DNA from: Streptomyces sp. ISL-12
Lineage (GTDB): Bacteria; Actinomycetota; Actinomycetes; Streptomycetales; Streptomycetaceae
Reading direction: 5' to 3'
DNA: 64,000 nucleotides
NCBI RefSeq assembly: GCF_018614415.1
Contig: NZ_JAGGOO010000086.1
Location: 1-64,000, forward strand
In this document: positions 15,321 to 25,700 of the stretch, piece after piece
Layout: each line of letters opens with the position of its first letter
Numbering within the stretch: position 1 is the stretch's first letter
Made by a program: the position numbers and the translations under genes
Notes under the pieces: generated by a model
The model's database searches: none
Told to the model about the DNA's origin: nothing
The model's input: the letters and a program-made list of their open reading frames with translations, nothing else

Positions 15321-15342
15321 TTGCCGTCACCGTTGCCGTCAA
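15321..15342. repeat. right pair of TTGCCGTCA arm-type repeats
   Basis: TTGCCGTCA at 15321 and TTGCCGTCAA at 15333 are 12 bp apart, starting 3 bp after the int stop codon. They match in sequence and spacing the pair at the left end (5776, 5788). They are probably binding sites for the integrase N-terminal domain. Confidence 0.48.
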
Positions 15343-15346
15343 ACGC

Positions 15347-15393
15347 CCTGGAGGCCCGGTCGGAATCTCCTCCGTCCGAGCCTCCAGGCTTTT
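15347..15393 (+). terminator. intrinsic terminator after int
   Basis: CCTGGAGGC (15347-15355) pairs with GCCTCCAGG (15380-15388) and is followed by CTTTTG. It lies 29 bp past the int stop and also faces the end of the RHS immunity gene, so it can insulate both. Confidence 0.65.
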
Positions 15394-15407
15394 GTGTAAG
15401 CAGAGCG

Positions 15408-15770
15408 CTATGAATGTCCCATTCGACTGATCCATCGCTGACATACGTCAACGGTGATCGGCTCGAATAGTTCAGGACTCGACACCTCGAAGAGGAATTG
15501 AGTCAGAATCTCAACGTCCACTTCGTCGATCTCGACACGCTCCAACATGTGAATCGCCCCAGCCCATCGCGGCAATTGAAGAACGTCTAGTTCTCCGGAG
15601 GTGCATCGCTGCAGAACCTCTCTTACCGCATCACGATCCAAGCGTACAGACGGCCCCTCGTGTCGATCGCATCGGTTAGCGGCGTCGATCAGGCCATCCA
15701 GCGATGATTCCCAGCCAAGCAGACTGGTCAGAGCCTGGCAAGTATCCGATCCCATAGACCTCACCCTCAC
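15408..15770 (-). CDS. immunity-like protein for the RHS toxin
   Basis: The 120-residue acidic protein lacks a signal peptide or membrane segment and has no domain I recognise. Its GTG start overlaps the RHS stop by 4 bp (GTGA), so it is translated right after the toxin. An ATG five codons in is an alternative start. The position directly behind a polymorphic toxin tip and the lower GC content relative to RHS are standard for cognate immunity genes. Its sequence is unrelated by eye to the orphan immunity at 5059-5346, which matches their different toxin tips. Confidence 0.68.
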   Translation of the reverse strand: MRVRSMGSDTCQALTSLLGWESSLDGLIDAANRCDRHEGPSVRLDRDAVREVLQRCTSGELDVLQLPRWAGAIHMLERVEIDEVDVEILTQFLFEVSSPELFEPITVDVCQRWISRMGHS

Positions 15771-18700
15771 TTGAACTTGATGTGGGCAATGCTGCCATCA
15801 GGAAGGAAGGTCGTCTTGTAAGCCAACTCCGTGACTCCTTCAGGATCTACTCGCTTCCGATACATCGCGTACGACCCGGGAACCCTTCCGGGGACCTTGT
15901 AGTAGAATTCCGCACCGCCTTCGGGGAGGCGAACGATCTGCGGAATTTCGGCATTCCCTGGACTCTTCTTCATGAAGCCGGTGAGGCTCTTTCGCAACGC
16001 TGGCGACAGATCATCGACACCCGTAGCGGCAGCAACCTTTTCACCTCGTGTCAGGTTTGTGCCGCAGGCCCCATTCGAATTATGCACGAGGACCGGCGTC
16101 TCACCCGCCAGCACATAGTACGTGTGAATGTCGGCGACGGTGAGGTTGTGGACGGAAGCCTGCTGGGTCCAGCGTCGGATCTTGGTGATTCGGGCCGCGG
16201 CGCGGGTGGATGTGCTGAGCTGTTCGCCGGCGACCAGGTTGGTGGCGTCGATCCATGCGCCGAGTTCAGGGACCCAGAACGGGTGGCCGTCGGTGGCGGT
16301 GACCGAAGCTGTCAGCGTTTTACCTTCGACCTTGATGGACAGGGTGATCTTGACCAGGTTCTTCAGGCCCTGGCCGGTGATCTCGGCGGTGACCGTCTTG
16401 AGGGTGGTGCGGCCGGTCTTCGGGTCCGTGGCCAGGACCTTGTCTCCGGTCTTCACATCCTCGATGGGCTTGGTGCTGCCGTCGGCCATGAGGACTTCGG
16501 TGCCGGGGACGAAGCTGTTGCAGGAAGTTGCGGTGCTGCCTGCTCTCCAGCCCAGGTAGCCCATCAGCGCGGTCGAGATGGCGTCGCGGATGGAGTTTCC
16601 TCGGGCGACGGCTGCTGCCTTCTCGTTGCATTCCTCAGCGTGGTACACGCAGTAGGTGGCCGCGATCTCCTTGGCCTTGTCGACGTCCTTGCCTCCGTGC
16701 AGAACGTAGAGGTAGGCCTGACGGCAGCCCTCGCGGCCGAAGCAGGCGGAGCCCTCCTTGGACGACTCGTAGACCGGGTTGTACCAGAAGTCGTCCGTGG
16801 CCTCCCCGTTCATGCGGGGAGACCAGTACTGGTCGGCCAGCTTGTCGATGTCCTGCGTCACCGGAGTGTTCGCTGCCACCCAGTCCTTCTCCGCAGTCCG
16901 CACGTGGGCGGATGTGTTGGTGGGAGTGCTGCCAGAGCCGGCGTAATCGCGCCTCGACGCGTCGGCACCGGCTTTGTCGCCTGGGGTGTGGTTGAGGCAG
17001 GAGGGGCAGTTGCGGGTCGGGCAGTCGGGGCCTGCGCACAGCCCGGAGGGGTCGCTGTGCGTGAGGGGGTTGTTCTTGGCATAGGTGTAGCCGTGCATCT
17101 GCTGCGGGTCGTCGCCGGTGAAGACGGGATCGACCGACAGGAAACGGCCAGTTGCCGGGTCGTATTCGCGCGCCCCGAGGTGGGTCAGGCCGGTGGTGGT
17201 GTCGGTGGTACCGCCGACGAAGCCCTTGGTGCCGGTCCAGGTGGTCGGCTCGGTGCCGCGCGGTTCGCCGAACGGCAGGGTGCGGCGCTGGGTGATCGCC
17301 TGGGTGGTCGCGTTGACGGAGAGCTGGGCGGTGCCGTGGTGGTCGGCCAGGGTGAAGGAGATGGTTCCGTCGTTGGCCTGGACGGCCTGGTGGCCGCCGC
17401 CAACATCAAGGTAGCGGGTGCCCTTGGCTGTCGTGGCACCCTTCGCCAGTGTGATCTCCGTGGCCCCCAGATACAGCGTGGTCTCCGTCGGGGTGCGGCC
17501 GATCAGACGGTTGCCCTCTGCGTCGTACAGGTACTCGGTGACCTGGTCGCTGCCGCCCTCCACCGGCTGGGTGACCTTGGCGAGATGGCCTTCGGCATCC
17601 CAGTCCAGGGTCTGGGAGGTGCCGTCGCCCAGCTGCCGGGTGCGGGTGTTGCCGCCGTCGTCATAGGTGAAGCTGTCAGTGGACTTGACCGTCCCGGTGG
17701 TGGTGTCCACCGAGCTCAGGGTGTGCGGCCGGACCGCTCCCGGATCCGGGTAGTGGTAGCTGCGCTCGGTGTCCGAGTCACCGGCAGCAGTGGCGTGCCG
17801 GGTCTCGCTGAGCCGGTTGCCGACCACGTCGTAGGTGTAGGAGGACCAGTACGGGGCCGGGCCGCCCAGCGCGGTGGTGGTCGGGGTGGTCGCACAGCCG
17901 GTCGTCGACTGCGCCCAGGCCTGCGTCAGCCGGCCGAGATAGTCATAGCTGAAGCACTGGTTGTCGGTGCCGGTGCGGGAGGTGTCCGAGACGGACAGGA
18001 CGTTGCCCGCCTCGTCGTAGGAGTAGGTGTTGTATTGGTCGACGCCCGAGACGTCCTGGCGGTCCACCCGTGAGGTGGCCAGCCGCTGGGTGCCCCACTG
18101 GTAGGTATTGGTCTCCAGCGTGAGCTTGCCGCCGTTCGCGGCCATGGAGTATTGCAACGGCTTGCCGACGTAGCTGTAGGCCGTCGTGGCGGTCAGGTTC
18201 TGCGGGCCGCTGACCTTGACGGGCCGCAGTGTGCCGTCCTCGTAGGTGTAGGCAACGGTGCCGGCCGCCAGGTCACCGGCCTTGGGGTAGCCGACGCCCT
18301 GCACGGTGCCCGAGGCGTTGTAGGTGGTCGCCGACAGGTACGTGCCCTGCAGTGCGCCTTCGGCCGACGGGATCGTCACGGAGGTCCGCAGTGGCCGGTA
18401 CAGCCGGTCGTAGGCGACGACGCTCGTCTTGTACTCCTGGGCACCGTCGTAGCGGGAGCTGGACGCGAGTTGCCCCTTGGCGCCGCTGATCGTGTCGTAG
18501 ACCCACTTCGCACGCAGTGTGCCGGTCGAAGTGTCCCGCAGCTCTGTCTTACGGCCCAGGCCGTCGTAGGCATGGGCGAGGACCGTACCGCGGGCGTCCT
18601 TGCTGCTGGTCAGCAGGGAACGGTCGTCGTACTCGTTGTGGTCGGCGCCCTTGTCGGGGTCGGTGGTGTCGGTGAGCCGGCCCATCAGGTCGTACGTCCA

Positions 18701-21700
18701 GGTCCAGACGTTGCCGGCCGGGTCGGTGACCTTGGTCTGTTCACCGCGGGGGCTGTAGCCGTACAACGTGGTGTCGTAGTCGGCGTCGGCGTCACGGGAG
18801 TGCAGCAGGCGCAGCTCGGTGGTGCGGCCGCGGGCGTCGGTTACGGTGGTCTGCGCGGTGCCACCCACCGGCGGGATGACCGTGGTGCGGTCGCCGCCAT
18901 AGATGGTCTTCGTAACACCGAGGACCGTCCCGCCGTCACCGTTGCCGGCGATCTGCCTCAGTTCGGTCATCCGGCCCAGGCCGTCGTGGGTGTAACGGTT
19001 CTGAGTCTCCACACTGAGCGCGTTCTTGGGCTCGAAGAGGGTGGTGGAGGGGGCGGTGGTGTCGGAGTAGTAGGTGGCGAACTCTTGCGCGGTCAGGCCG
19101 CGTTCATCGTAGAAGACGTCAGCCAGCAGTGTTCCGCCGTTCGGGCCTGGGTCCTGCGTCTGGCGGGCTCGCAGGAAGCCGTCGTAGAAGGCGTACGAGG
19201 TGTCCTGCGTGCCCGAGTTGCCGATGGTCTTCGTCCCCACGGCGATCGGTTTGCCGTCGGTGATGGTGTAGGTGAACTCGTAGGTCGGGATCTGGCTGGT
19301 GGTCCGGTCGGCCAGCCATACCTTGGTGTTGCGGCCCAGCGCGTCGTAGGCGTAGGTGGTGGCCTTGCCGTTGGTGTCGGTCTCGGCGAGCGGCTGTCCG
19401 CGCAGCGTGTCGTACGTGGTGGTCGACGTCTGCGCGGTGGTGCTGTCCCCCACCGTGGCGGGCGGGGTGGTCACCGTACTGCTCGTCGGGAAGCCCGTGG
19501 TCGGGGAGTACACGGTGGTCGTGGTTCGTCCGTCGTTGCGGGCGCTCCTGGTGAGCGTGCCGGCGGCGGTGACCGTGACGTCCGCGGTCAGGTCGGTGGT
19601 GCTCAGCGCCCGTCCATAGCCGTCGTAGGCGGAGGTCGACTCCAGATACACCGCGCTGGAGCCGCTGTACGTCTTGAGTTTGGCGGTCCTGGTGGCGTCG
19701 CCCTTCGTCGCCGCGGCGCCGTAGGCACCGCCGTCGTAGGCGGTGCGTACGTCGGACATGACGTCGGCCGGGCGGTTGGTGGCGGCGTCGCACGCCTTGG
19801 CCACCGTCTCGACCCGGGCAGGAGCATGCACGGGGACGCTGCCGGAGACGTAGGTGGTGCGGGTGCACTGGTCGTCGGCCGAGGTCGTCGTGTCACCCAG
19901 GTCCTCGGTCCGGGTGACCAGGCCGGTGGTGGAGTCATGCGTGTAGGACGTCGAGGTGGTCCGCCACTTGGCACCGGCACCGTCGTCCAGGGAGGTCCAC
20001 ACCTTGCTGGAGGCGGTGCCGGTGAAGTTGGCGGTGACGGTGCCCCAGTCGCGGACCTTTGCCGCGGTCTCCTTGTACCAGGGCCGGCTCACCGTCTTGG
20101 AGAGCACCTTGCCGCCGGGGCCGGAGTAGGTGACGGTCTTGTACGCGAAGCCGGTCTGCGACTCGTGGTCGGTGATCGGGTCGCCTTCGCCCGGGTCGAG
20201 GGTGATCGACACGCTCTTGGTGCCGCCCGAGGACGTCTTGCGGTCGCCATCCATGCCGCGCAGGAAGTAGCTGTCGGTCTGCGACTTCATCGCCGACGCA
20301 CCGCCCTGACCGCCGGTGCGCACCCGGACATGGCCGTAACCGCGCCACTGCGACCAGGTCTTGGACTTCTTCCTGGTCATGCCGTCGTCGTCGTCGTAGT
20401 GCCAGGCCGCGCCGTCCAGGTAGTCGTACATCGTGACCTGGTCGGGCGCGCCGCCGGTACGGTCGGTCGAGGTGACCGTGTCGACGACGTACTTGTTGAA
20501 CCACTGCAGGTCCGGGTCGTCGGTCGTGCTGCCGCCGATGTACTGCGGGAAGCAACGGGTGGTGTTCGTCTCCGGCGTGGGCAGCGCGGCGGCGTCACAC
20601 ACCGGCGCGGAGTATCCGACGTCGATCTGGCCCCCCGACTCGTCCGCGACGGTGGACAGCCGGGACTTGATGTACGGTGCGTAACCGTCGCCGGTCTTGT
20701 CGAGCCGGTTGGCGAGCTGGGTGTAGGCGAAGGTGACCTTCGGCAGGGTGATCGAGGCGGTGCCGTCATAGCCGGTGCGTTCGACGGAGTCCAGCAGCAA
20801 CTGGTAGTCGGTGTCCGCCATGCCCCACCGGTGGGTGAGCTTCCAGCCGTCGACGTTGCTGTACGCACCCGACACCAGCACCTGGGTGGTGACGTTCGTC
20901 AGCCGCTTGCGGGTGAAGAACACCGGGGAGAGGCGGCCGTTGTCGCAGTCGGTGCCGGCTTCGCAATTCAGGTCCCACGGAGTGTCGTACCAGTACTGGG
21001 AACCCGTGGAAATGGACGAGCACGTGGTCGAGCTGTCGGGGATGCACCGCTCGCTGTTGGTGAAGTCGACCTTGGCCAGGGCCTTCGTCGAGTACATGGC
21101 CGTGGACTTCAGCCCGTACTCGATGCGGTCCAGGGTGCCGCCGCGCACATACGGGGTGTCGTCGGCAGCCTTGAGGTTGCGACCGTAGGAGTTGGTCTCC
21201 TTGTCGTAGTAGTACGCGACCGCGTTGCCGTGCGGGTCGACGACGTAGTCCAGGTTCCAGCGCCAGCCCTGCTGGCACCAGGACGCCGCGTACGTCGAGG
21301 CGTTGCACGGTTCGTCGGCGTCGTTGCCGAAGACCGGCGCCGTCCACGTCGAGTCGGTCGTCTCGTTGCCACTCGTCCAGCCCGGCAGCCGGTTGTAGCC
21401 GAAGAAGTACTGCGCACCGTCGGGGGTCGTCACCCGCCAGTACTCGTCATTGCGCGCGCCGTTGGACCGCACGTCGGACGAGGTGCCGTAGATCCGGTCG
21501 ATCTTCGTGCCGTCGTCGTCCCGGAGTTTCCAGGAGTTGGTACCGTCGGGCACCAGTTCCCCGCCCGAGCCGTTCAGCGACAGGGTGGCGTTGTCGTACG
21601 CCCAGCACAGATCGCCCGGCTTGTTCCCGTCCGCGTTGGTCGCACCGTCCTCCTCGCACCCCTTGTAACTGCGCTCGATGAAACCAGGCGCCAGGTCGAA

Positions 21701-22612
21701 GCCGTCCCCGACCCACGAAGCCTGGTTATTGGTGTTCCCGGTCCGGCCGTCGACACCGCCGGAGGAGTACGACAGCCCGACCCGCGGCGTCAGCCCGCCG
21801 GGCACCTGCGGCACCGCCATGTCGTACGACCACGCGAACGAGCCGCTGCTCAGATCCGTGTTCCAGGTCGACGAGGCGGACAGGGAAGTCGCCTTGTAGT
21901 CGCCCCTGTCGCTGTCGGCGGAAGCAGTCACCGCCAGTACGGTCGCCGTGCTCGCGCTGAGGGTGACGGAGTCCGTGGTCAGTGTCTGCTTCTCGGCGTC
22001 GTTGACGGTCTCCACGGGCTGAGTCGTACGGCACTGGGCCTTATGCGGTGTCGTCAGCGCGCATGCCGGCAGTCGCACCAGGGTCAGCCGGTCCGCGTAG
22101 CCACCGCCGTACAGGTTCGCGAACGAGGAGTAGTCCAGGCCCGCTCGCACCTTGCCGCCGCGCTGCGTACCGCCCTGACGGGCCGTCAGCGTGAAGACCG
22201 GCCCGTCGACGCCCGTCTTCCGCGCCGCCGCGCGGGACAACGTGCTGACCGTGTAGGTGCCGGAGGCCGCGTCAGCGGACCGCTTCACCCGTGTGTCCAC
22301 GGTGAGCGGCAGCCCCTTGACCCGGAGCGCCTCCCGTCGCAGCGTCACCGCCGACGCGGCCGCCTTCGGCCAGCTGATCGCGGGCGCCTTCGCGGGTGTA
22401 CGGGGTCCCTTCGTCACCTTGCGGGGCACCGACTTGTCCGCCGGGCCACCGGCGACCGGCGACTCGGCCTGCGGCAGCGCGGGCCTGCGCCAGCCCTGGG
22501 CAACGGCGGGCACCCCCGAAGCCTGTAAGAGAGCCGCGGTCAGGGTGGCCGCAGTGGCCATGGCCACCCGGCGCCAGGGCCGACCCGTTCTTGTGCGTGG
22601 TCTGGTCTTCAT
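15767..22612 (-). CDS. secreted RHS/YD-repeat polymorphic toxin with Hint domain
   Basis: This 2281-residue protein starts with a signal peptide (basic MKTRPRTRTGRPWRR, then a hydrophobic stretch ending near VPAVAQG). An SpvB-like N-terminal part and many YD repeats follow, for example TYDLMGRLTDTTDPDKG and YDAEGNRLIGRT. The RHS core signature REYDPATGRFLSVDP lies at about 1820-1835. A Hint autocleavage domain runs from Cys2031 (CNSFVPGTEVLMADG) through TDGHPFW to HN at 2177-2178. The last 103 residues are a variable tip (GRVPGSYAMYRKRVDPEG near its end) that I cannot assign to a toxin family. The YD repeats should form a shell enclosing the tip until Hint releases it. The ATG at 22612 was preferred over 22666 because it opens the signal peptide and follows GGAAGGAAGA. 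Confidence 0.9.
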   Translation of the reverse strand: MKTRPRTRTGRPWRRVAMATAATLTAALLQASGVPAVAQGWRRPALPQAESPVAGGPADKSVPRKVTKGPRTPAKAPAISWPKAAASAVTLRREALRVKGLPLTVDTRVKRSADAASGTYTVSTLSRAAARKTGVDGPVFTLTARQGGTQRGGKVRAGLDYSSFANLYGGGYADRLTLVRLPACALTTPHKAQCRTTQPVETVNDAEKQTLTTDSVTLSASTATVLAVTASADSDRGDYKATSLSASSTWNTDLSSGSFAWSYDMAVPQVPGGLTPRVGLSYSSGGVDGRTGNTNNQASWVGDGFDLAPGFIERSYKGCEEDGATNADGNKPGDLCWAYDNATLSLNGSGGELVPDGTNSWKLRDDDGTKIDRIYGTSSDVRSNGARNDEYWRVTTPDGAQYFFGYNRLPGWTSGNETTDSTWTAPVFGNDADEPCNASTYAASWCQQGWRWNLDYVVDPHGNAVAYYYDKETNSYGRNLKAADDTPYVRGGTLDRIEYGLKSTAMYSTKALAKVDFTNSERCIPDSSTTCSSISTGSQYWYDTPWDLNCEAGTDCDNGRLSPVFFTRKRLTNVTTQVLVSGAYSNVDGWKLTHRWGMADTDYQLLLDSVERTGYDGTASITLPKVTFAYTQLANRLDKTGDGYAPYIKSRLSTVADESGGQIDVGYSAPVCDAAALPTPETNTTRCFPQYIGGSTTDDPDLQWFNKYVVDTVTSTDRTGGAPDQVTMYDYLDGAAWHYDDDDGMTRKKSKTWSQWRGYGHVRVRTGGQGGASAMKSQTDSYFLRGMDGDRKTSSGGTKSVSITLDPGEGDPITDHESQTGFAYKTVTYSGPGGKVLSKTVSRPWYKETAAKVRDWGTVTANFTGTASSKVWTSLDDGAGAKWRTTSTSYTHDSTTGLVTRTEDLGDTTTSADDQCTRTTYVSGSVPVHAPARVETVAKACDAATNRPADVMSDVRTAYDGGAYGAAATKGDATRTAKLKTYSGSSAVYLESTSAYDGYGRALSTTDLTADVTVTAAGTLTRSARNDGRTTTTVYSPTTGFPTSSTVTTPPATVGDSTTAQTSTTTYDTLRGQPLAETDTNGKATTYAYDALGRNTKVWLADRTTSQIPTYEFTYTITDGKPIAVGTKTIGNSGTQDTSYAFYDGFLRARQTQDPGPNGGTLLADVFYDERGLTAQEFATYYSDTTAPSTTLFEPKNALSVETQNRYTHDGLGRMTELRQIAGNGDGGTVLGVTKTIYGGDRTTVIPPVGGTAQTTVTDARGRTTELRLLHSRDADADYDTTLYGYSPRGEQTKVTDPAGNVWTWTYDLMGRLTDTTDPDKGADHNEYDDRSLLTSSKDARGTVLAHAYDGLGRKTELRDTSTGTLRAKWVYDTISGAKGQLASSSRYDGAQEYKTSVVAYDRLYRPLRTSVTIPSAEGALQGTYLSATTYNASGTVQGVGYPKAGDLAAGTVAYTYEDGTLRPVKVSGPQNLTATTAYSYVGKPLQYSMAANGGKLTLETNTYQWGTQRLATSRVDRQDVSGVDQYNTYSYDEAGNVLSVSDTSRTGTDNQCFSYDYLGRLTQAWAQSTTGCATTPTTTALGGPAPYWSSYTYDVVGNRLSETRHATAAGDSDTERSYHYPDPGAVRPHTLSSVDTTTGTVKSTDSFTYDDGGNTRTRQLGDGTSQTLDWDAEGHLAKVTQPVEGGSDQVTEYLYDAEGNRLIGRTPTETTLYLGATEITLAKGATTAKGTRYLDVGGGHQAVQANDGTISFTLADHHGTAQLSVNATTQAITQRRTLPFGEPRGTEPTTWTGTKGFVGGTTDTTTGLTHLGAREYDPATGRFLSVDPVFTGDDPQQMHGYTYAKNNPLTHSDPSGLCAGPDCPTRNCPSCLNHTPGDKAGADASRRDYAGSGSTPTNTSAHVRTAEKDWVAANTPVTQDIDKLADQYWSPRMNGEATDDFWYNPVYESSKEGSACFGREGCRQAYLYVLHGGKDVDKAKEIAATYCVYHAEECNEKAAAVARGNSIRDAISTALMGYLGWRAGSTATSCNSFVPGTEVLMADGSTKPIEDVKTGDKVLATDPKTGRTTLKTVTAEITGQGLKNLVKITLSIKVEGKTLTASVTATDGHPFWVPELGAWIDATNLVAGEQLSTSTRAAARITKIRRWTQQASVHNLTVADIHTYYVLAGETPVLVHNSNGACGTNLTRGEKVAAATGVDDLSPALRKSLTGFMKKSPGNAEIPQIVRLPEGGAEFYYKVPGRVPGSYAMYRKRVDPEGVTELAYKTTFLPDGSIAHIKFK

Positions 22613-22686
22613 GCTGATCTGTCTTCCTTCCGTTGCGTGCTCCGCGGGCAGCGGTGAGCCGGACATGGCGGAGTGGAGCGAAGGGC

Positions 22687-22714
22687 CCGGGGAAGGGGCG
22701 GCCGCCCCTTCCCC
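22687..22714. terminator. palindrome between LamG and RHS genes
   Basis: GGGGAAGGGGC pairs perfectly with GCCCCTTCCCC around a GGCC loop (22689-22714). It lies just after the LamG stop and about 75 bp before the RHS start. It can act as a partial terminator lowering RHS expression relative to LamG, or as an mRNA stabiliser. Confidence 0.5.
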
Positions 22715-22727
22715 TTGGCTGTGCCGA

Positions 22728-25700
22728 TCAGTCGCCGCTGGGTACGGCGGTCTCCACGCCGGGCATGCCGACGGCGAGGTGGCTGATCTGGGTGGGGGTG
22801 AGGACCCCCTGGAAGGTCCACAGGTCGGACACGGTGCCGGGGAAGTACTCGCCCCAGGTGCTCGCGCCGGTCTTGGCCCGGCCGAGTTGAAGGTTCTGCG
22901 CGGCCTTGAACGTCACGACGTCCTCGGCGGAGGAGTCGGTGTCCGTGCAGCCGGAGGCGTCCGGCTCACCATTCTCGTCGGTGTCCGCGCAGGCCACGTC
23001 CTGAAGTTCGCCGTTGATGTAGAGCTGCAGTTCACGGGCGAAGCCGTCGTAGACGACCGCGACGTGGGTCCAGTCCTGGACACTGAAGAACTGGCCGTTC
23101 TCGACCTGGGTGGTGAGGGCGTCCGCCTTGTCCGCGTCAGCGGTCTCGATGCGCCAGCGTCCCGGATCCCCGTCCGTCGTCGCGCCGGGCACGTAACGGA
23201 CCGCGAGGGCGCTCTTGGTGGTGCCGGGTGCGCTGAGCAGGGTGACGTTCGCGGTGGGCTGAGCCGCGGCCTGGACAAAGGCACTGACACTGAAGCTGGC
23301 GCTGGTGTCGACCGTGGGCACGCCGGTGGCGGTGGCCGCGTAGTCGTTGACGCCGTCCAGGGTGAGACCGCCGTCCACCCAGCCGGATCCTGTGGTGGCC
23401 CCGTTATAGAGGGTCATCCCGGCGGCCGTCGCCGAAGCGTCGGGGGTGACCGGCGGGGTGCCGTTGGCCGACTCGAACTTCCAGCGGGCGCCGACCTGGG
23501 GACGCTGCTTGAACAACTGCCGGACCTCGTCACCGGAGACGGCACGGTCGTACAGCCGTACGTCGTCGGTGTCGCCCTTGAGTGGGCTGGCGACTGTGCC
23601 GTCCGGGGCGAGGCCACTGCCGATGCTGAGCGGGCCTTCGGACGACCAGCGGGCACTGTAGGCCGTGCTGGCCTGCAGAACGCCGTTGACGTAGAGCAGG
23701 AGTTTGCCGGCATCGGCGTCGTAGACGCCCACGACGTGGTTCCACTCGCCGAACCGGCCTGCGGCGCAGTTCGTGTCCGCGGGGCAGGCGGTCTGGGTGG
23801 CGCGGACGATGGTTCCGTCCGTGGAGTCGGCGTCGGTCCGGGAGAATACCCAGCCGCCCAGCGCGGAGGAGTGGTACAGCTCGAAATTGCGTCGTACGGA
23901 ACCGAGTTGGGACGCCGCAGTCATGGCTCTGGCCGGCTTGTCCTTCGGCAGCCGCACCCAGGTGGACACCGCGAAGCTCTGGAAGGTGTCCAGCAGGGGG
24001 CGGCCGGTGGTGGCGTGATCGTCGACCCCGTCGAAGGTCACGGCACGGCCGCTCACCCCGGTGGTCCCCGTGACGGCGCCGCCCTTCAGCACCGCGTCGG
24101 CCGCCTGGCCGCGGCCGGTCACCTCGGTGGCGCTCGCCTCCTCGTCCAGGGGCCAGACCAGCTTGGCGGGCCGACCCGTGTCGACCTGCTGCTTGTCGGC
24201 GACCTTGGCCACCTGGGCGTCGGTGAGCTGGTAGTCGAAGAGCCGGACATCGTCGAGGGAGCCCGGGAAGAAGTCGACCAGCTCGCCCCCATGCCGGCCC
24301 GAACCCAGAAGGGTTCCGCCCCGGGCGTCCCAGGGGGCGGTGTACGGGGCCGTGCCGGCGAGCTTGCCGTTCACGTACAGCTTGAGCAGGTGATTGGGGT
24401 TGTCGAAGACCCCGACGAGGTTGGTCCAGTCGCCCAGCCGGGCAGTGGTGCAGGCGGTGTCGCCGGCGGCGCAGGCCGGCTGGACGGCACGGGTGGAGGT
24501 GCTGCCGGAGGCGGCGTCGTCCGAGTGCCGCAGGAACACCCAGCCGCCCAGCGCGGAGGAGTAGTAGATCTCGAACCCGCTGTTGTTCTGACCGGGCTGG
24601 GACAGGGCGGTGCTCGGGCGGCCCGGGTCGGTGCCGGGGAGCTTGGCCCACACGGACACCGAGAAACTCTTGCCGGTGTTGAGCACGGGCGAGTCGCTGG
24701 CGGCCCAGTCGTCGACGCCGTCGAAGCCGAGGGCCTTGCCGGAGACGCCCGCGACGCCCGGCGTGGCGCCGTGCAGCGTGGCCGGCCAGGCGCCGCCCGC
24801 TCCGGCGACGGCACTCGCTCCGGCCTGCTCGTCCATCTGCCAGGCGAGCCGGTCGGGCTGGCCGGAGCGGACGCGGAAGGTGTAGGTGGTGGGTTCGGAG
24901 CCGTTGCCGGCGGCGTCGAAGGCCTGCGCGGTGACGAAGTTGACGCCGGGCTTGGTCGGCATGAACTGCATCGTCTTGAGCCCGCCGCCCGTGGTGGTGA
25001 GGGTGTTGGCGCTGCTGGGCGCCGCATTGACGCCGAACCAGTACTTGGTGACGTCGGTGGACGTGGTGTCCACGGAGAAGGTGCCGTACCTTCCGACACC
25101 GTCCCACCAGGGGTCGTCGGGATTCTCGGGATCGGACTCCCCGTACTGGGCTGAGTTGATCACCGGTCCGACGGGGACGGACGTGTCGTACATGAAGTGA
25201 CAGCCGTGGGAGCCGGTGTAGCTCCAGGCCGACCACTGCGCTCCGTCGTAGGAGCGGGCGTGCCATTCGACGTGCTTGTTCTTGGGGATGCTACTGGGGA
25301 GTACGAGGGAGAAGTCCGAGCCACTCTTCTTGGTGGTGGTGCGGGAAGAGGTGTAACGAGCCTTCCATCCGGCCCCGTCACCGGCATCCCAGGACGCCTG
25401 GAACTGCACGGAGACGGTGTCCCCGTCGGGGTCGGTGACGTTGTTGGCGCGAACCGTGGCCGTGGAGCGGATGCGGACCATCTTGTCCGAGGCCACGCAT
25501 GGACCGCCTGGGCTCATGGTGAGCTGTGACAGCTTGATCTTGTTGGGGGCGCGGTTGTACCGCACGCGCAGGTAGGCGTCGTCGGAGAAGCGCTTCCAGG
25601 TGTAGCGGTCGTCCTCGCTGGTGGCGCGCAGCCCGAAGGTGATCTGCGACCACTTGTTGGCCGCAGCCTGGGCCACGGCGGCCTTGACGTCGAACTCGGC

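Larger units (their letters stand above)
5690..15400. mobile_element. actinomycete integrative and conjugative element (AICE), about 9.7 kb
   Basis: The gene set and order match pSAM2/SLP1-like AICEs: XRE and GntR regulators, small spread-type genes, an FtsK-like transfer translocase, a DUF2637 membrane protein, a RepSA-like initiator, an excisionase, then a tyrosine integrase at one end. The ends are approximate. The left end lies between the displaced RHS tip (5684) and the first arm-type repeat (5776). The right end lies between the integrase (15318) and the RHS immunity gene (15408). I found no tRNA and no convincing attL/attR core repeat. Two frameshifts (in 9467-9821 and in the initiator) suggest that replication is impaired, unless they are sequencing errors. 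Confidence 0.82.

Noticed and set aside
5700..15420. AGCGCT as att core (near 5719 and 15405)
   Set aside because: Only 6 bp is shared, with no extended identity. Att cores of such elements are usually much longer.
18152..22528. 1458-codon open frame on the plus strand opposite RHS
   Set aside because: It is the antisense shadow of the YD-repeat protein. The translation is Val/Gly/Arg-rich with no domain, while the minus strand gives a clear RHS protein.
22257..25154. 965-codon plus-strand frame opposite the LamG gene
   Set aside because: Shadow frame. The sense strand has signal peptide, LamG signatures and a ribosome site.
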